From: Trema orientale
Lineage: Eukaryota > Streptophyta > Magnoliopsida > Rosales > Cannabaceae
Direction: 5' to 3'
Assembly (NCBI GenBank): GCA_002914845.1
Contig: JXTC01000012.1
Coordinates: forward strand, 948,140-1,012,139
Length of the DNA: 64,000 nt
Below the pieces are notes generated by a model, which was given only the letters and a program-made list of their open reading frames with translations, was not told the DNA's origin and did no database searches. Positions 24,792 to 37,120 of this stretch are shown in pieces (positions within the stretch are counted from its first letter, which is position 1; each line of letters opens with the position of its first letter). A program made the translations under genes and the position numbers.

Positions 24792-27700
24792 TTATCTTAA
24801 ATCTTCATCACTTGTACTACCTCCAGATTTTGAAGGGTGCTGTTTGCCATTTGAATTGACTCTTCCACCACTAAGAAAACTGAAAACCTGCTTGAGATTT
24901 CCTCTAGATGGCCGGGCATTTACCGCGAATTTACAGATGAGTACTAATCTTTTCCTCATTTCCCATTTAGTTATGCAACTCTGGCTGTAGAACTTTCCAC
25001 CATCAAAGGTTCCTAATGGATTAGTCAAAAAAGTTCAGAATATACTCATGCAATATAATGGGACATACAGGTTCCTGCCTATAAAATGTGGAAAGAGAAT
25101 ATTCCTAGACCACAAAGAGAGGATCATGCTTTGGTAACAAGCTATCTTGAGCAAAGATAAAAGATTACTTTATATGCAATAGAAAGTTTATAAGAGGAAG
25201 GGGTAACTAATGGTCCAATTTATACAAACAGACATTCAACAATGGTAAGGGAGAATTTTTCGGTATGTAACATAGAAAGATTGAGATAATCCCGTCTGAC
25301 AAATTAAGACACAGAAGAAAGAGTGATTTTAACTATGAACTATACCTCCCATTTCTTTATATGGAACAAAATAATACAGTATTTCCTAAAAGAACAAATG
25401 TTAGACCTTTCATTTGGGGGTTGGGGTGGGGGGCTGGGTGTGTGTGTTGTGGTCCTTGTGGAATCAAAGAAGAACCTAGCAACAAGTTATTGAGTTAATG
25501 TACCTCCATCATCAAATAATGATATCAAGACTGCCAAACAGACGCATACACTGATATCCTCCCCTGGACATACACGACAATGAAATACATTAGCAGAGGT
25601 CAATTGAGTGAATGAGCATGACACACTACTTTTCTTATCCACGTCCGTAGTTCAATTATAGAAGGTGGTTACTACGGGAATATGACATCTGAATAGAACA
25701 TGATTAAATGGATAATATACTTGGCGAAAATGATAATATTGATCTTGAATCTGAAAAGAACTTACACAATAGTTCTCAATAGGAAAAAATAAAATAGAAT
25801 GCTATAACCGAAGGTCAACTAAGGAAAGGAGGAAGTAAGCTTTAGGGGCCTTACCATTATGACAACAAATTAGAAGTTTCTTTCCTTTGCTTAGATTCAA
25901 CTTTGCAAACTTCACAGCGGAAGGGAGATTCTTTAATAAGGAAAAGCGATCAACTTTTGATGTCTGAGAAGAAAAAGCGAAAGTAAGTAGAATAAAGACA
26001 AAAATCAATATAAAAACACATTACAAACTCCATTAATTTCTATCATAATTACCAGCGTAGGAAGATGCAAATATGCTTCAGGATCTAGAAGAGAGACAGA
26101 AATGGATTTTTCATCACAATTTAATATGCAATCAACATTTGACAGATTCCCACCTGCACGAATAGATTAAAGAGAGGGTTAGCCATATGAAAGAGAAAGC
26201 AAATAGATCATTGAGAGGAAGGGAAACAGATTGCTGGCATAGCTGTTTTGCACCAAAATTCAAACTTGAGGCACCTGCCATTTGCAGCAACTCATAAGCA
26301 GAGAGAGGGGAAAAAAATGGCTAAAGGAGATATATAAAAATTACTTTAGTAACAACTAACAAGACTTGTGAGTTCAGGTAGTTGTTGTATATATGACGGG
26401 GTTTGGTCTACTTGTAGTACCGAATTTGCACAAAGTCAAAGGGGAAGAAACAAAAACCCAGGTGTTCTGAAAATTTTCAAAAGTTTTGAGCTCAACGCAC
26501 AGTATTTCATTCTAAATTGTTAGTACATATTTTATGTATGAGTCATGTAAGATTTCTTCTTCTCTATAACTTATAACTTTGCATAATATATAACTTCCCA
26601 AAACAAACAAAGTGTTCAACGAGAAACATGTGCTTGTATGTGCACACACAACTGCCACAAGAAAAGAGCAAAAACGGGCGTAATACTTGTCAGTACTCCA
26701 ATTTTCTTTCTTTTACTGTCTTCTTAACCACGAAAGGTTAGCCAAAACATTAATGAAATAAGCATGCTGCATTTTATGTTACAAAGAGAATTGTAAGGAG
26801 GTTCTTATTCAGCATACCAGCTTGGGATGTGCCTATGGCAAGATTAGTTGCTCCTAGCCAAGACATTGCACGATCCTGATCATAAGATTTCAAATCATCT
26901 TCCGTGTTTGTGATATCCAAAGAAAATGGTGATTCGTTATGTGAGGGATGAGCTGAGCTGTCTGCCAACTTTGTGGGCTTGACAATGACTTGAGGAGCAT
27001 TCTGTCCTCTTTGAGCACGATATACTCGATCCTTTTCAACAATATCAGCTACCTTTTGATTACATAAATCAGGTCCTGCGTTTATGAGATCATAGGCATG
27101 ATTCCAGAACAAGTTAGGTGTTAAACTCCTTGCCCAGCTTTCTTCATCATCTCCAGCACCAGATATATAATTCCAGCTATATTCTGAGGTAGTCCTAATT
27201 TGAGCAAAGCCTGTTGAGAAAGAAGCAGAAACAAGAATGATGGGCGTGAAATCCCACGAATCGTGATCAGGTACTTCATTCAACCAGATGACAGTTTTCT
27301 GGGATATCCATAGAGGGCGTAAGGGCTTTTTCAAGCATGCTGCAAGCGTGGCTATATCAGCTCCACTTGCATCCAATTGCTTGGTCCATTCCTCTAAGCG
27401 ATCCTCAATTGAAGCTCTCTCAGTTTTGGAAACCCACAGGGGAAGGTGCAGGGAACAATCCCAACCAGTAGAGTCCTGTTTCGCATCCTGAGTATGCCCG
27501 TTGGAACTACAAGAATTCTGTTTAAAAGCAGAACAAGGAAGACAAAGAAAGAAATTGTGATTTATAAGAACATAAAGAAAAAGCCCCAAACTTTACAACC
27601 GAGTAAGCTCAGCCCTAGTTACAATGTCCAAGCTTACAATCAAAACACAAAAGATGAAGCGAAAAAAGAGAACAACACGCTTACACATAGACTTCATTAA

Positions 27701-28439
27701 TTACCAAAACAAAAAGCATACTCTTCGAGTAAGAAACATGTTTACTAAATTGCAATTCAAGAACCATAAAACTACACTAGTCAATACCAATGTTACTCAC
27801 CCCCTCCAACACAGAAACATCATTCACTTTGCTCAAATGATTGCGAATAGCCCGATTCAGAACACAAGTCCAAATGGGAATAGTTTTCGACATGCTATCC
27901 GGAAACCTCTTCCCCTTTCGGGTTGAATCCACTATGATACACCCTCCTTTCTCCCCTACCAATTCAAATATAATATTCAATGAAAAAACAAAACAAAAAC
28001 AAAAACGTAGCATTTTTATAAAAAAAAGAAATTACGAATAACCCTTTTTAGAATGCCAAATACCTCTACCAATAATACCCATTTTAATCCTACCAACCAT
28101 CAAATAACCTCGGTTTCAGCTTTCAATAACAGACGAAGAGGTAGGTGTGTACTAACCAGCAAGGTGAGCGACATGGAGATTGAGGCGAGAGGTGTTGAAG
28201 GACCAGTTATTGGTGTGGCCATCGGTGGATTTGAAGTAACAGGTCGAGTGGAACTTGGAGAAGTACCAGAGCCCACATCGGAGATTGGCGAGGAGAGGGA
28301 GCTCCGGCCATAGCTGGGAGATCTCGCCCACGAAAATGGAGTCTTCGTAGATAGACCTGAGGGCGTTGTAGATGGTGTTCTCCTTGCGCTTTATGCTCCT
28401 TGCGGCTCTGTATATGCTCAGCTTCGTCTCCCCTTCCAT
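24792..28439 (-). CDS. RIT1: tRNA A64-2'-O-ribosylphosphate transferase (RIT1)
   Basis: Seven exons on the minus strand: 28439-28157, 27955-27801, 27517-26818, 26153-26053, 25963-25855, 25563-25504 and 25012-24792. All have GT-AG introns and give an intact 542-aa frame. Rit1 enzymes attach phosphoribosyl to A64 of initiator tRNA-Met, which marks it for initiation and keeps it out of elongation. The N-terminal Rit1 domain is recognised by NLRCGLWYF, CYFKSTDGHTNNWSFNTSR and GGCIIVDSTRKGKRFPDSMS, followed by KTIPIWTCVLNRAI. The C-terminal domain, related to dual-specificity phosphatases, has LICCHNGEDISVCVCLA (about 443-459), then GGTFDGGKFY (about 468-477). The tail is Ser/Gly/Lys-rich. Length is close to that of plant homologues. 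The start is the first in-frame ATG and is followed by basic sequence typical of the family. Confidence 0.93.
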
Positions 28440-30163
28440 GGATTGGACTTTTTATTTACCTGCAGAATTGGCCTAGTTTTCAGTTGAGAGAGTACGGAAC
28501 ATTACACAATCCTAGGTTCGTTCAAACACCGGACTCTTTCCTACTTGTGCTTCCGTTACTTCTTAGTACAACCAAAAATACTTGTCGTTCTTGAACAATT
28601 GAGTGTGTCGTTTCTGTTATTAGTACGTGAAAAATTGAAAATAACCCAACTATCACTGAATTATGTTTTTATTTAAATTTGGTCCATTGGAGTCTTCAAA
28701 TGTCACGTTCTTCTATTACGATGATGAATTATTAACTTTTATGCGAGTGAATATAATAATAATTTTAATTTTTGAAACTTTGTAATAATGAATTAGTTCT
28801 ATAATAATTACATATATATATATCTCAGTTTTGATTTTTGATACACCCTAACAGAAATGTTCAAACTAAGACAAAGGGCCAAAAATATGATATTTAAAGG
28901 TTTAATGAATCAAATCAAGACAATTCTAATTCTAATTCAAGTTCAAGGACCGTGTCTGGAATACAGCGCTAAGGACCAAAATAAAATTTTGATGATCTTT
29001 TAGGACAGAAAGTAAAAAAGCATTTATAAATTATATTCGAGGTCAATCATAAAAACGGCGTGCCTTTGGGTGTCAAAAGCTTTGCTTCGTTCAGCATTGA
29101 AAGACGACAAGGCGTTTTTAACAATGGCCATTAGACATAATAGTTGCAACGACTGACATCTCATTCACCGTCTAGAAGATTTTATTTCCACGATTTTTTA
29201 TTTATTTATTTTTTATTGGGAAATAACCACAAATAAAAATTAAAGGAAAATCTTCCATTATGAAATAAGAGTTTATGCTAGGTTTTCTCTTGATAATTAT
29301 AGAGGTATACAATCAAACCAAAAATTTGTGTCTCACCAAAATTGCCGTCGACAAATTTCTCAGAAAAATACGGTTGAATTATGGGCACATGAAGTCAAAT
29401 AACTCGCTCTCCTTTTCTTCGTTCTTCCCTCTCTCTCTTTCTTTCTCTCTCTTTTCTTCTCTCGGTTTCAAATTCGGCCGTCTCACAATGCTTTCACTTT
29501 TCTGATTTTCTAGTCGAACACACTTGCGTTATTTTCATCGAATATATATGACATACATATTAGGCTTTCAGATGACACCGCACGCACATCTAATTAGATT
29601 AGGAATCTTTTTCATCTAATACCTGTATTTGTAATCATAGGAATCTTTATTTTATATCTATTTTTTATTTATTTTGGCGTGGGCCCCCACTAGCTTCACG
29701 TGGGAGGGACACCACCCAACATTTTTTTAACTTATCAACGACATCTAGTCTTTTGCGTTAATGATGTCTATAATAAATGTTGCATTTTCGCTTTTACTAT
29801 AGGTAAATAAACGACATGTCGTTATACTACTACCTTGCTGTCGTTTATATGAGAACGACAGTCCCTATGAAGAAACTACGGCCCGTTCGGTTAAAAAAGG
29901 TGCCTTTCCACTAGATAGATTTTGGTACACGAAACGTGTGTATCATTGCAAACCTTAGCAAACCCGGCAGCAGCTTCTCTAATCCTTTTCATTGTTTAAG
30001 ATCCATACAAACACTACACGGTCCAATTTCTCATGTTCATTTGGACCAATGTTTCAACTCACATTTCACAATCAAATCAAATACCACATGCCCGTTTAAA
30101 GTCTTGCTACAACATTAATTGTTATGAATGACAGACCCCTTTTGGACAATTCACTTTGTTAGG
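28440..30163. other. intergenic between RIT1 start and ERD7 3' end
   Basis: This holds the RIT1 promoter side and the ERD7 3' flank. A CT-rich tract (about 29420-29465) and AT-rich sequence are present. Several small ORFs show no recognisable protein. I see no RNA gene or bounded mobile element. Confidence 0.45.
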
Positions 30164-31860
30164 CTAATTTTTCGCAGTAGTTTTTGCAGCATTCTTCAGT
30201 ACTCCATTGGAGACAGATGAAGCTGGATTAAGGGCCTTTCTTATCTTGAATACATTCCAAGCAGTACCAGCACAATGTCCAGCGGTTGCAAGGACATCCG
30301 CAGTGGCCTCCCCTGCGTTTTCTCCGTACCTAAGTTTTCATGAGTCAGATTTAAGTCACCTATAGCATATGCTATATTTTTACTAAACTATATATAGCTC
30401 GTAATTTATTTAAATAATGTACATACCATATGGTATATTTTCACTAACCTGTTGCTGACCATTCTAGTTGCAGCAGTGGATGTGGCTGAAAGAGCTTGCT
30501 TTTCTGCTACTTCAAGTGCGTCTAAGACCTTGTCTGTTGATTTTAGTGAATGTTTATATCATTGATGTTTCTGGTATGCAAACTCATTTAATTTTCACGT
30601 ATTTAGTATCAACGCATGTATGTGAAAGAGAACTTACTAACAGCATCAAGTGAAGCCAATAGGACCTCTCCAGGAACCATGGCAAGGAATTTTTTCCCTG
30701 CTTGAGATTTTATCATCGGTGCCATCACCGCTCCGGTGGCTAAACCGACTCCGTCGAGCATTGTTTTACTCAACTTCTCGGTCATTTTTGACAACTTCCT
30801 CACACTAAAAATTCATAATAAAGTCATTTGATGATCAGTCTGAGGATGGGAACTTTTCATGTTCATGAAATTTCTGATGAACTTAACATCAATTAGCATT
30901 TTGAGATACCGTTTCAAGCTTTTGTTGACTCCACTCTTCTTAGCAGAACCAGCAGTATTGATGTTGCCACTCTCTCTCTTTGTGACAGCACTTTTCTTCT
31001 CAACCCCACTAGTTAGAGTCAGTTCCCCTCCCTTTTGGACCTGTTTTTTTTTTCCCATTCAATTATTTTAATTTGACCACCCGAACCAATATAAGGTAGT
31101 AAAGTAAAAAAAATTATTCATGTTTCATGATGTCACACTTCATTCTTTACCAAATAATAGTGAAAATAACTCCATCAATGGTTCCTGTCAATAGAGTATA
31201 GCTTAATGCAAGAAGAAGTTCATTATAAAGAAAAGTACTTCTAAAACTGAAAATAACTAAAGAGACCTGATTGGCATAAGCATTGCTCAACTTAAAGATC
31301 CCTTTAACAATCTGACCAGTCCCTCCTGCAATTGCTTTAGCCAAAACATTGTTGTAATTTTCAACCCTCGGAGCAAACTCCTTCCAGTCAACACCTCTAC
31401 TTTTCGCCGTTGCAGCCGCCACCGCCGTCGTCAAGCCGGAAAAGCACGAGTTCTCCTTCAAGAAAGAGTCCAGCTGGGAGCTCAAAACGCCGCCGTACTG
31501 CTCAGGAAACGACACGCCGTAGCTGAGAGGAGGATCACCATCTTTCATGGGCAACGAGAAGAGATAGCTGAGAGAGTCGAGCTTGACAACGGGCTCGTCT
31601 TTAGTCAGAGGCCAAGTAAGGTCGTCTCCTACTCTTATTATGGTGGCGAGAGATAGGTTGTCGTCTGAGATTCTGGTGAGCTTGAAGTCGCCATTGGCGA
31701 GTTCCAAAGCTTCCCCTGCTTCCACCAGATGGACTCTGCATACTGGGATTTGAACTATGATTTCGTGTTTGATGTTTTTGGGTATTTCAGGGTTGTAATT
31801 GGTTTCTAGTGAAGCTTCTCTCATGGCGGAAGATGAGGTTTTGGAGCTGCAACATCCCAT
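30164..31860 (-). CDS. ERD7: ERD7-like senescence/dehydration-associated protein
   Basis: Five exons on the minus strand: 31860-31267, 31040-30910, 30804-30638, 30533-30449 and 30329-30164. All have GT-AG introns and give 380 aa. The protein starts MGCCSSK, an N-terminus expected to be myristoylated on Gly2 and perhaps palmitoylated on Cys3/Cys4, so membrane or lipid-droplet attachment is likely. An N-terminal part of about 190 aa (including [20 protein letters not shown] and [15 protein letters not shown]) is followed by the plant senescence domain, seen as [60 protein letters not shown] residues and a C-terminal [22 protein letters not shown] block (here [18 protein letters not shown]). ERD7 members respond to drought, cold and senescence and bind phospholipids. 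Between them lies a Lys/Ser/Gly-rich linker in exon 2. No break is seen. Confidence 0.92.
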
Positions 31861-32914
31861 TATGTGATATTGTCGTTTTTTGTTTTTTTTTTGTTTTATA
31901 TTTTTTTTCTTTTTTCTTTCTAAGATTAAAGAGAGAGATCGGATAGGCTAAAATGAAAAGTTGATGGAAAAGATTGATTCTCTTCTTTGCAAACAGTCCA
32001 CTTTTATTCTATTCCTAAAGAAGAATTTTTGAATAAAGCAGGGGATGCAATGCGACTTTCGGTGGAGGAAACTTGAGAGGATGACAGTGTCTGTCATTTG
32101 TGTACCATCACAGATAAAGTAATACTAGAGATTGTGAAACCAACTGTAAACCAGTGCTCTTGGAATTATTTTCAATGTGTTTTTCTGCCATGCAGCTTCG
32201 TTAAAGGTACAAGATTTTGACTTCTAATATGTCTGGCTAGCATCTAATCTAATCTAGTCGTGTTCTTTTTTTTTTTTCCCCTTATTTCCTGGTCATGTTT
32301 GGTACGGGTCGTATTGCGTTATTTTAATTCAAAACAATATAAGTCTGGAGAAAATGACATGGTAGGATTAATTTGGGTCAAAATATTTTTTTTGTGCATT
32401 TTTTATAAAATGATATTTTTAGTGGGTGTGAAGAACATCTTCATCTATAGTCAACAAATTCATAACCATGAAAAAGTGGACGTCACTGACATTCCTAAAA
32501 ATGTCATTTTTTAAAAAATATATAAAAAAGTCATTTTTATCCAAATTAGTCATATTCATGTCATTTTCTCTATATGTCCAGTGGTGATGATCTTATAATG
32601 TTTAACTTAATTAGACATGTTGAAATAATATAATAAATGGTATATTATAGCTAATACACCAAAAGTGAGTAGATTGCATTGTATTAGATTAGATTGGGTT
32701 ATCCTATCTCCATATTCTCAATTTTTATTATCTATATTTTCTTTTTCCTCATTCTCTCATCATTGTTGCTCTCATCATTTTCTCTCTCTCAATTTTCTAT
32801 TTTCTCTCACCCTCGTATCATTTTCTCTTTATTCATTACATGTTATACTAGCTAATACAAGCACAATGCACTACAATATAATGTATTTAATACAATACAT
32901 CTTATACAGCCTAC
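31861..32914. other. intergenic, ERD7 promoter side
   Basis: Upstream flank of ERD7 with T-rich runs close to the start codon (31875-31915). From about 32640 to 32900 there is AT/CT-rich sequence with recurring AATACA-type motifs that could be an old MITE, but I cannot set its ends. Confidence 0.4.
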
Positions 32915-34112
32915 CTAGGTCAGAAACACACTCTTGCTCTTATTAAAGCTATCTACTATTGGCCTTAGTTGACGAAAAATGTTGAGGCCTATGTAAGAAC
33001 TTGTCTTGTGTGCCAACAAGACAAGGTGGAGCTCTCCATGAATTTTATTACCAGTCTGCCTTGGCAGCATTATAGTGGTAGTTGATCGCTTCAGCAAGTA
33101 TGCCACATTCATGCCTACTTCACCCGATCGCCCCACCGATGAGACCGCATGACTCTTTATGAAGCACGTTGTAAAGCTTTGGAGTATTCCGTCAAACATA
33201 GTGAGTGATCATGACCCCCGATTCATTGGAAGGTTTTGGATGAAATGGTTCAAGTTCATGGGTTCAGACTTGAACTTTTCTTCTAGTTTCCACCCTCAAA
33301 GTGATGGCCAGACGGAGAAGGTGAATACCTTATTGGAGCTATATTTGAGACATTTTGTGAGTGCCAACCAAAGGAATTGGGCAAAATTACTTGATGTAGC
33401 CCAATTCTCCTTTAACCTCCGGAGGAATGAGTCCATGGGTAAAAGCCCCTTTGAGATAGTCATAGGCCAACAACCTATGACTCCACATGCCTTGGCGATG
33501 AGCTATGGTGGGAAAAGTCCAGCAGCATTCAAGTTTGCTAAGGCGTGGCATGAGCAAGCAGTGTTGGCTAGGGCCTACGTGAACAAAGCTTCTAAGAGAA
33601 TGAAGAAGTGGATAGACAAAAAGAGGAGACATATTAAGTATCAAGAGGGAGACTTAGTTCTTGTCAAGCTACCGCCCCAACAATTCAAGACCTTGGGGAA
33701 GGTGCATAAAGGGTTGGTGCACAAGTATGAAGGCCTATTCCCGATACTCAAGTGTATGAGCAAAGTCTCCTACAAGCTTCAACTCTCTACCAAGTTGAAG
33801 ATCTTTCCCATTTTATATGTAAGTATGCTAAACCTACACCATGGAGATAAGGAAGATCCTTCAAGGGGTGAGTTTAAAAGGGCTCCTACTGTGGTAACCT
33901 CTTTTGATAAAGAGGTAGTGTTATCCTAGTCAATCGCTTGATTCGCCGATGTGGTGTGCCTAATTACTGAGAATACTTAGTGAAATAGAAGAGTTTGCCT
34001 GAGACCGAGGCTAGCTGGGAGCATGAGGATGCCTTGTGGCAGTTCAAGGACCATGTCGAGTGATTCAAGATAGATGCGCGAAAGGGACGTCGTCAACTTG
34101 AGTGGGGAAGGG
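32915..34112 (+). pseudogene. Ty3/gypsy (chromovirus-type) pol remnant: integrase and chromodomain
   Basis: A decayed 3' half of a Ty3/gypsy pol gene. A zinc-binding HHCC-like region with stop codons (about 32925-33040) precedes an open stretch at 33159-33929 that has integrase core motifs (SDHDPRF with a catalytic Asp; FHPQSDGQTE with the catalytic Glu) and the C-terminal integrase domain. A chromodomain block follows at 33971-34063, and its central Trp codon has become TAG. Gag, protease and reverse transcriptase are absent, so the element is 5' truncated and inactive. Confidence 0.85.
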
Positions 34113-34779
34113 TGTTATGCCCCACTCATCTGGCTCCCAAGAATCCAAGTATTTCTGTTCTATAGCCCTAAGATCCTCTATATATATACTGCTCATCCAA
34201 GAGGATAGGAGAAGATCCTAGAACGTGGTGAACACTTCTAAAATAATCAGGAGAGGTCTTAGCCATACTAGAAGACTCTAGTTAGCGCTTTTAAGTCTTA
34301 TAAGACTCTACACAAGGCCAGTTAGTGCTAGATGATTTGAGATGACCCTAGAAGCTCCTAGAATGACTTAGAAGAGCCAAAATGGTAAATGAACCTCCTG
34401 AAAGGATCTAGGCCATGCTTGTTCTAGATTTCTCCTTGTAAATATCTTTGTAGATACTATTATTTTATTTGGGAAGATTCTAGACCCTTTGTAAGATCAT
34501 GCCACTTGGCACGATTATAACCATTAGTTGGTTTAGGCTTTGCATGTATAAAGGACCGCTTAGGTTCATTTGTACACAAGTCCCATTTGAGAGATTTGTA
34601 AGCATTCATAAGAGTAATGCAAAGCTTTCATTCGCTTAAACTCTCATACTTTACCACTTTGTCTCAAAGCTCACTCTAAGTCCCTTTCTTGAGTGTTGGT
34701 TGTGTGAGTTGGCTGACTTAGTGCAACGAACTGTACTAAGTACCGCACGATTATCTATTTTAAGTCTAGGGTCATGACA
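34113..34779 (+). mobile_element. 3' LTR of the Ty3/gypsy remnant (667 bp)
   Basis: A polypurine stretch (AGTGGGGAAGGG, about 34101-34112) directly precedes TGTTATGCCCCACTC, and the repeat ends GGGTCATGACA, giving TG..CA ends and a TGT(T/C)ATG terminal inverted repeat. It follows the pol remnant in the expected order. The matching 5' LTR is not in the window, so no target duplication can be checked. Confidence 0.8.
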
Positions 34780-34881
34780 CAGTGCTGTGATTTCCATCGG
34801 TGGTTCAATCTTCACATCTCTGATTATCTTTATTCCTTCTGTATGTGACTCAACTGATTCGAATCGATTTTAAGTTCAAAG

Positions 34882-36476
34882 TGTTGGTTAACTTTTACAA
34901 AAAAGTGACAAAATCAAAGATGAGTAAAAGCTTAGAATACAAAAATTTTCCGAATTTGGTTTTTCATAAAAACTATTTAGGATTTTTGTTATGGTCTAAA
35001 TATATACAAGGAATCGTACATCAACTAATGAGTCTTCTTTCCTAAGTACCAAGCTTAAAATTTTAGAGATATGTAGGTACCTCAATCTTGATCAACCTTC
35101 CAATGAGAATCCAAGAATTCTAATAGCTTCTAATGGTGGCTCCAAGAATTTCTCTTTCTCACTTTTCACTCGATTTTTTATAGCAGCTACCAAACATATG
35201 TTTCAGCCAAAACTGAAGTGTACACAGAAAGGATAGGGAAGAGCCTTTATAGGCTCCTCCATAAAGGGAATTCAACCAGCCCTAAGGCACATAGGTTGGC
35301 CAAATTTCAGTACCCTATAGGGCACAATAGTGGGTTCTAAAGGTTGGCTCACTACTAATTCAGCCTTATTCCTTTTTTGTCTTTTACTGCCTAGAAACCT
35401 ATTGATCCCAATTATGTTGATCTCATATGACCTAAGATATTGGTACAGGTTAGGGACCCAGATGGATCTATTTAATTCAAGCTTCAGTAGACAAAGACCT
35501 AGTTCTAATTAACTCTTAATACTAGTAGCCTTGTACTACTAGTTATGGACTTATTCCACTAAAGGTCCAAACTATACTCTTGAATTAAATAAATATCACA
35601 AGATACTTTATAATTAGAATTATGTCCATTAGATAATTAATATTTATATGTGTATCCCCATATGAATACCGATAATTAGAGTTAGGTAAAATTATCGTTT
35701 TGTTATTCCAATTATATTTTTCAATTCCTTGATATAAGCTCATATCTAATGGATGACTAAACTTACAAAAAGTCTTCAATTAATAAAATAACAAATTTTA
35801 TTAATTACTTAGCTAAGATTTAAATCATCCTAGCTTATATAGCTCCTCAAAGCGGTATTAACTTCTTTATATAATAGAGTTGTAGATTTCATATCTATAA
35901 GCATATGTTTCCAATGCCCATAATAATGTATTACCAAAATATCATGGTCTAGATCGTCAATTTCTTAATCTATACCTTTTAACATCTCAAATAACATAAG
36001 TTATGAACATAGGTTCATCACTTATTTCAGGATCAAGAAAAACATGTATTAATTATCAAGTTTGTAAAAATATGTTCTTGTCAATGATACTTATTACAAT
36101 AATATATTCCACATGGCCCATGTTCAATGTTTTTACACACCAAGACTTTTGTATATGGTCGTACCAATATAGCTTAAGACACACTATTAATACACAAAGT
36201 CTTGCAATACAATCCAAGATAAGTGTCTAGTTTTTCTTATTAGTTGTGAATAATCTTATTTGATTTAATTAGAGAAAATATGTTCTAACTTTAATAAATA
36301 ACTTTATTAAGATATTTTTCTAATAAATAAATCATGGAACCTTTTGACATTTACTACTATTCAATAATCTAAACATTATCACAAATACTATGCATATAAT
36401 ATCACTTTCTAAAATATTTAATAAATATCCAAAAATAATAAATACTTTTTGGGCATTATCCTAACACAAAGGTCAC
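34882..36476 (-). mobile_element. Ty1/copia-type solo LTR (1595 bp)
   Basis: On the plus strand it begins TGTTGGTTAAC and ends TATCCTAACA. It is flanked by the perfect 5-bp duplication CAAAG (34877-34881 and 36477-36481). Read on the minus strand it begins TGTTAGGATAATGCCC, a start common among long plant copia LTRs. No internal region or second LTR is present, so it is a solo LTR formed by recombination. Confidence 0.75.
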
Positions 36477-36481
36477 TAAAT

Positions 36482-37012
36482 CTTTTGATTATTATTATTT
36501 TTTATCTATAGTGCTCTATTTGGTTATAGATTTCTGATCGAGGATTAGGATTTTATTTCTTTGATGTAGATTTCTCGTGTGAATTTCTCTGTTGTTGCTA
36601 TGAGAATCAGAAAATTTGAAGAAAATTAAAGTGCCATTTGGGGATTAGGGTTTTGTGTTTGTTTTGGATTCTGGGATAGATAAAGAAAGAACCACAAGTT
36701 TTCTTCATTTTTAAAAATTGGATCTTAGGGATTCATGGTACTTTTTTTCCTCAATTTTTTTCTCAATATTTGGTGTCCTTGATATGAATATGCCCATTAT
36801 TCAAATAATATAAGCCTATCTCAGGAGTCATGACCTGATATTATTTGAGTGTCTTTTAATAGAACAATTATAATTCTACCTTAAACCTGTTACTTTATTT
36901 TAACTTAAAACAATTATTATATGGATATATACAGAAGCATTTTTGTTTTAAGTTTTTCAGAAAATAAATTAATAAATCATGTGGGTCATATTATATGCTT
37001 TTCATGATCCCT
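36482..37012. other. intergenic, nothing recognised
   Basis: T-rich sequence without a gene. It ends in a pyrimidine-rich region leading into the poly-C and poly-T tracts. Confidence 0.4.
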
Positions 37013-37037
37013 CCCCCCCCCCCCAACACCACCCAAC

Positions 37038-37118
<81 letters not shown>
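37013..37118. repeat. poly-C (12) and 78-nt uninterrupted poly-T tract
   Basis: Twelve C (37013-37024) and a short AC-rich spacer precede 78 consecutive T (37041-37118). On the minus strand the latter would be an unusually long poly-A. The open frame through it, which codes for poly-Phe, is an artefact of composition. Sequencing errors in its length are likely. Confidence 0.9.

Positions 37119-37120
<2 letters not shown>

Noticed and set aside
27446..28313. Plus-strand open frames opposite RIT1
   Set aside because: They are antisense to RIT1 exons 1-3, have no recognisable domain and no exon partners.
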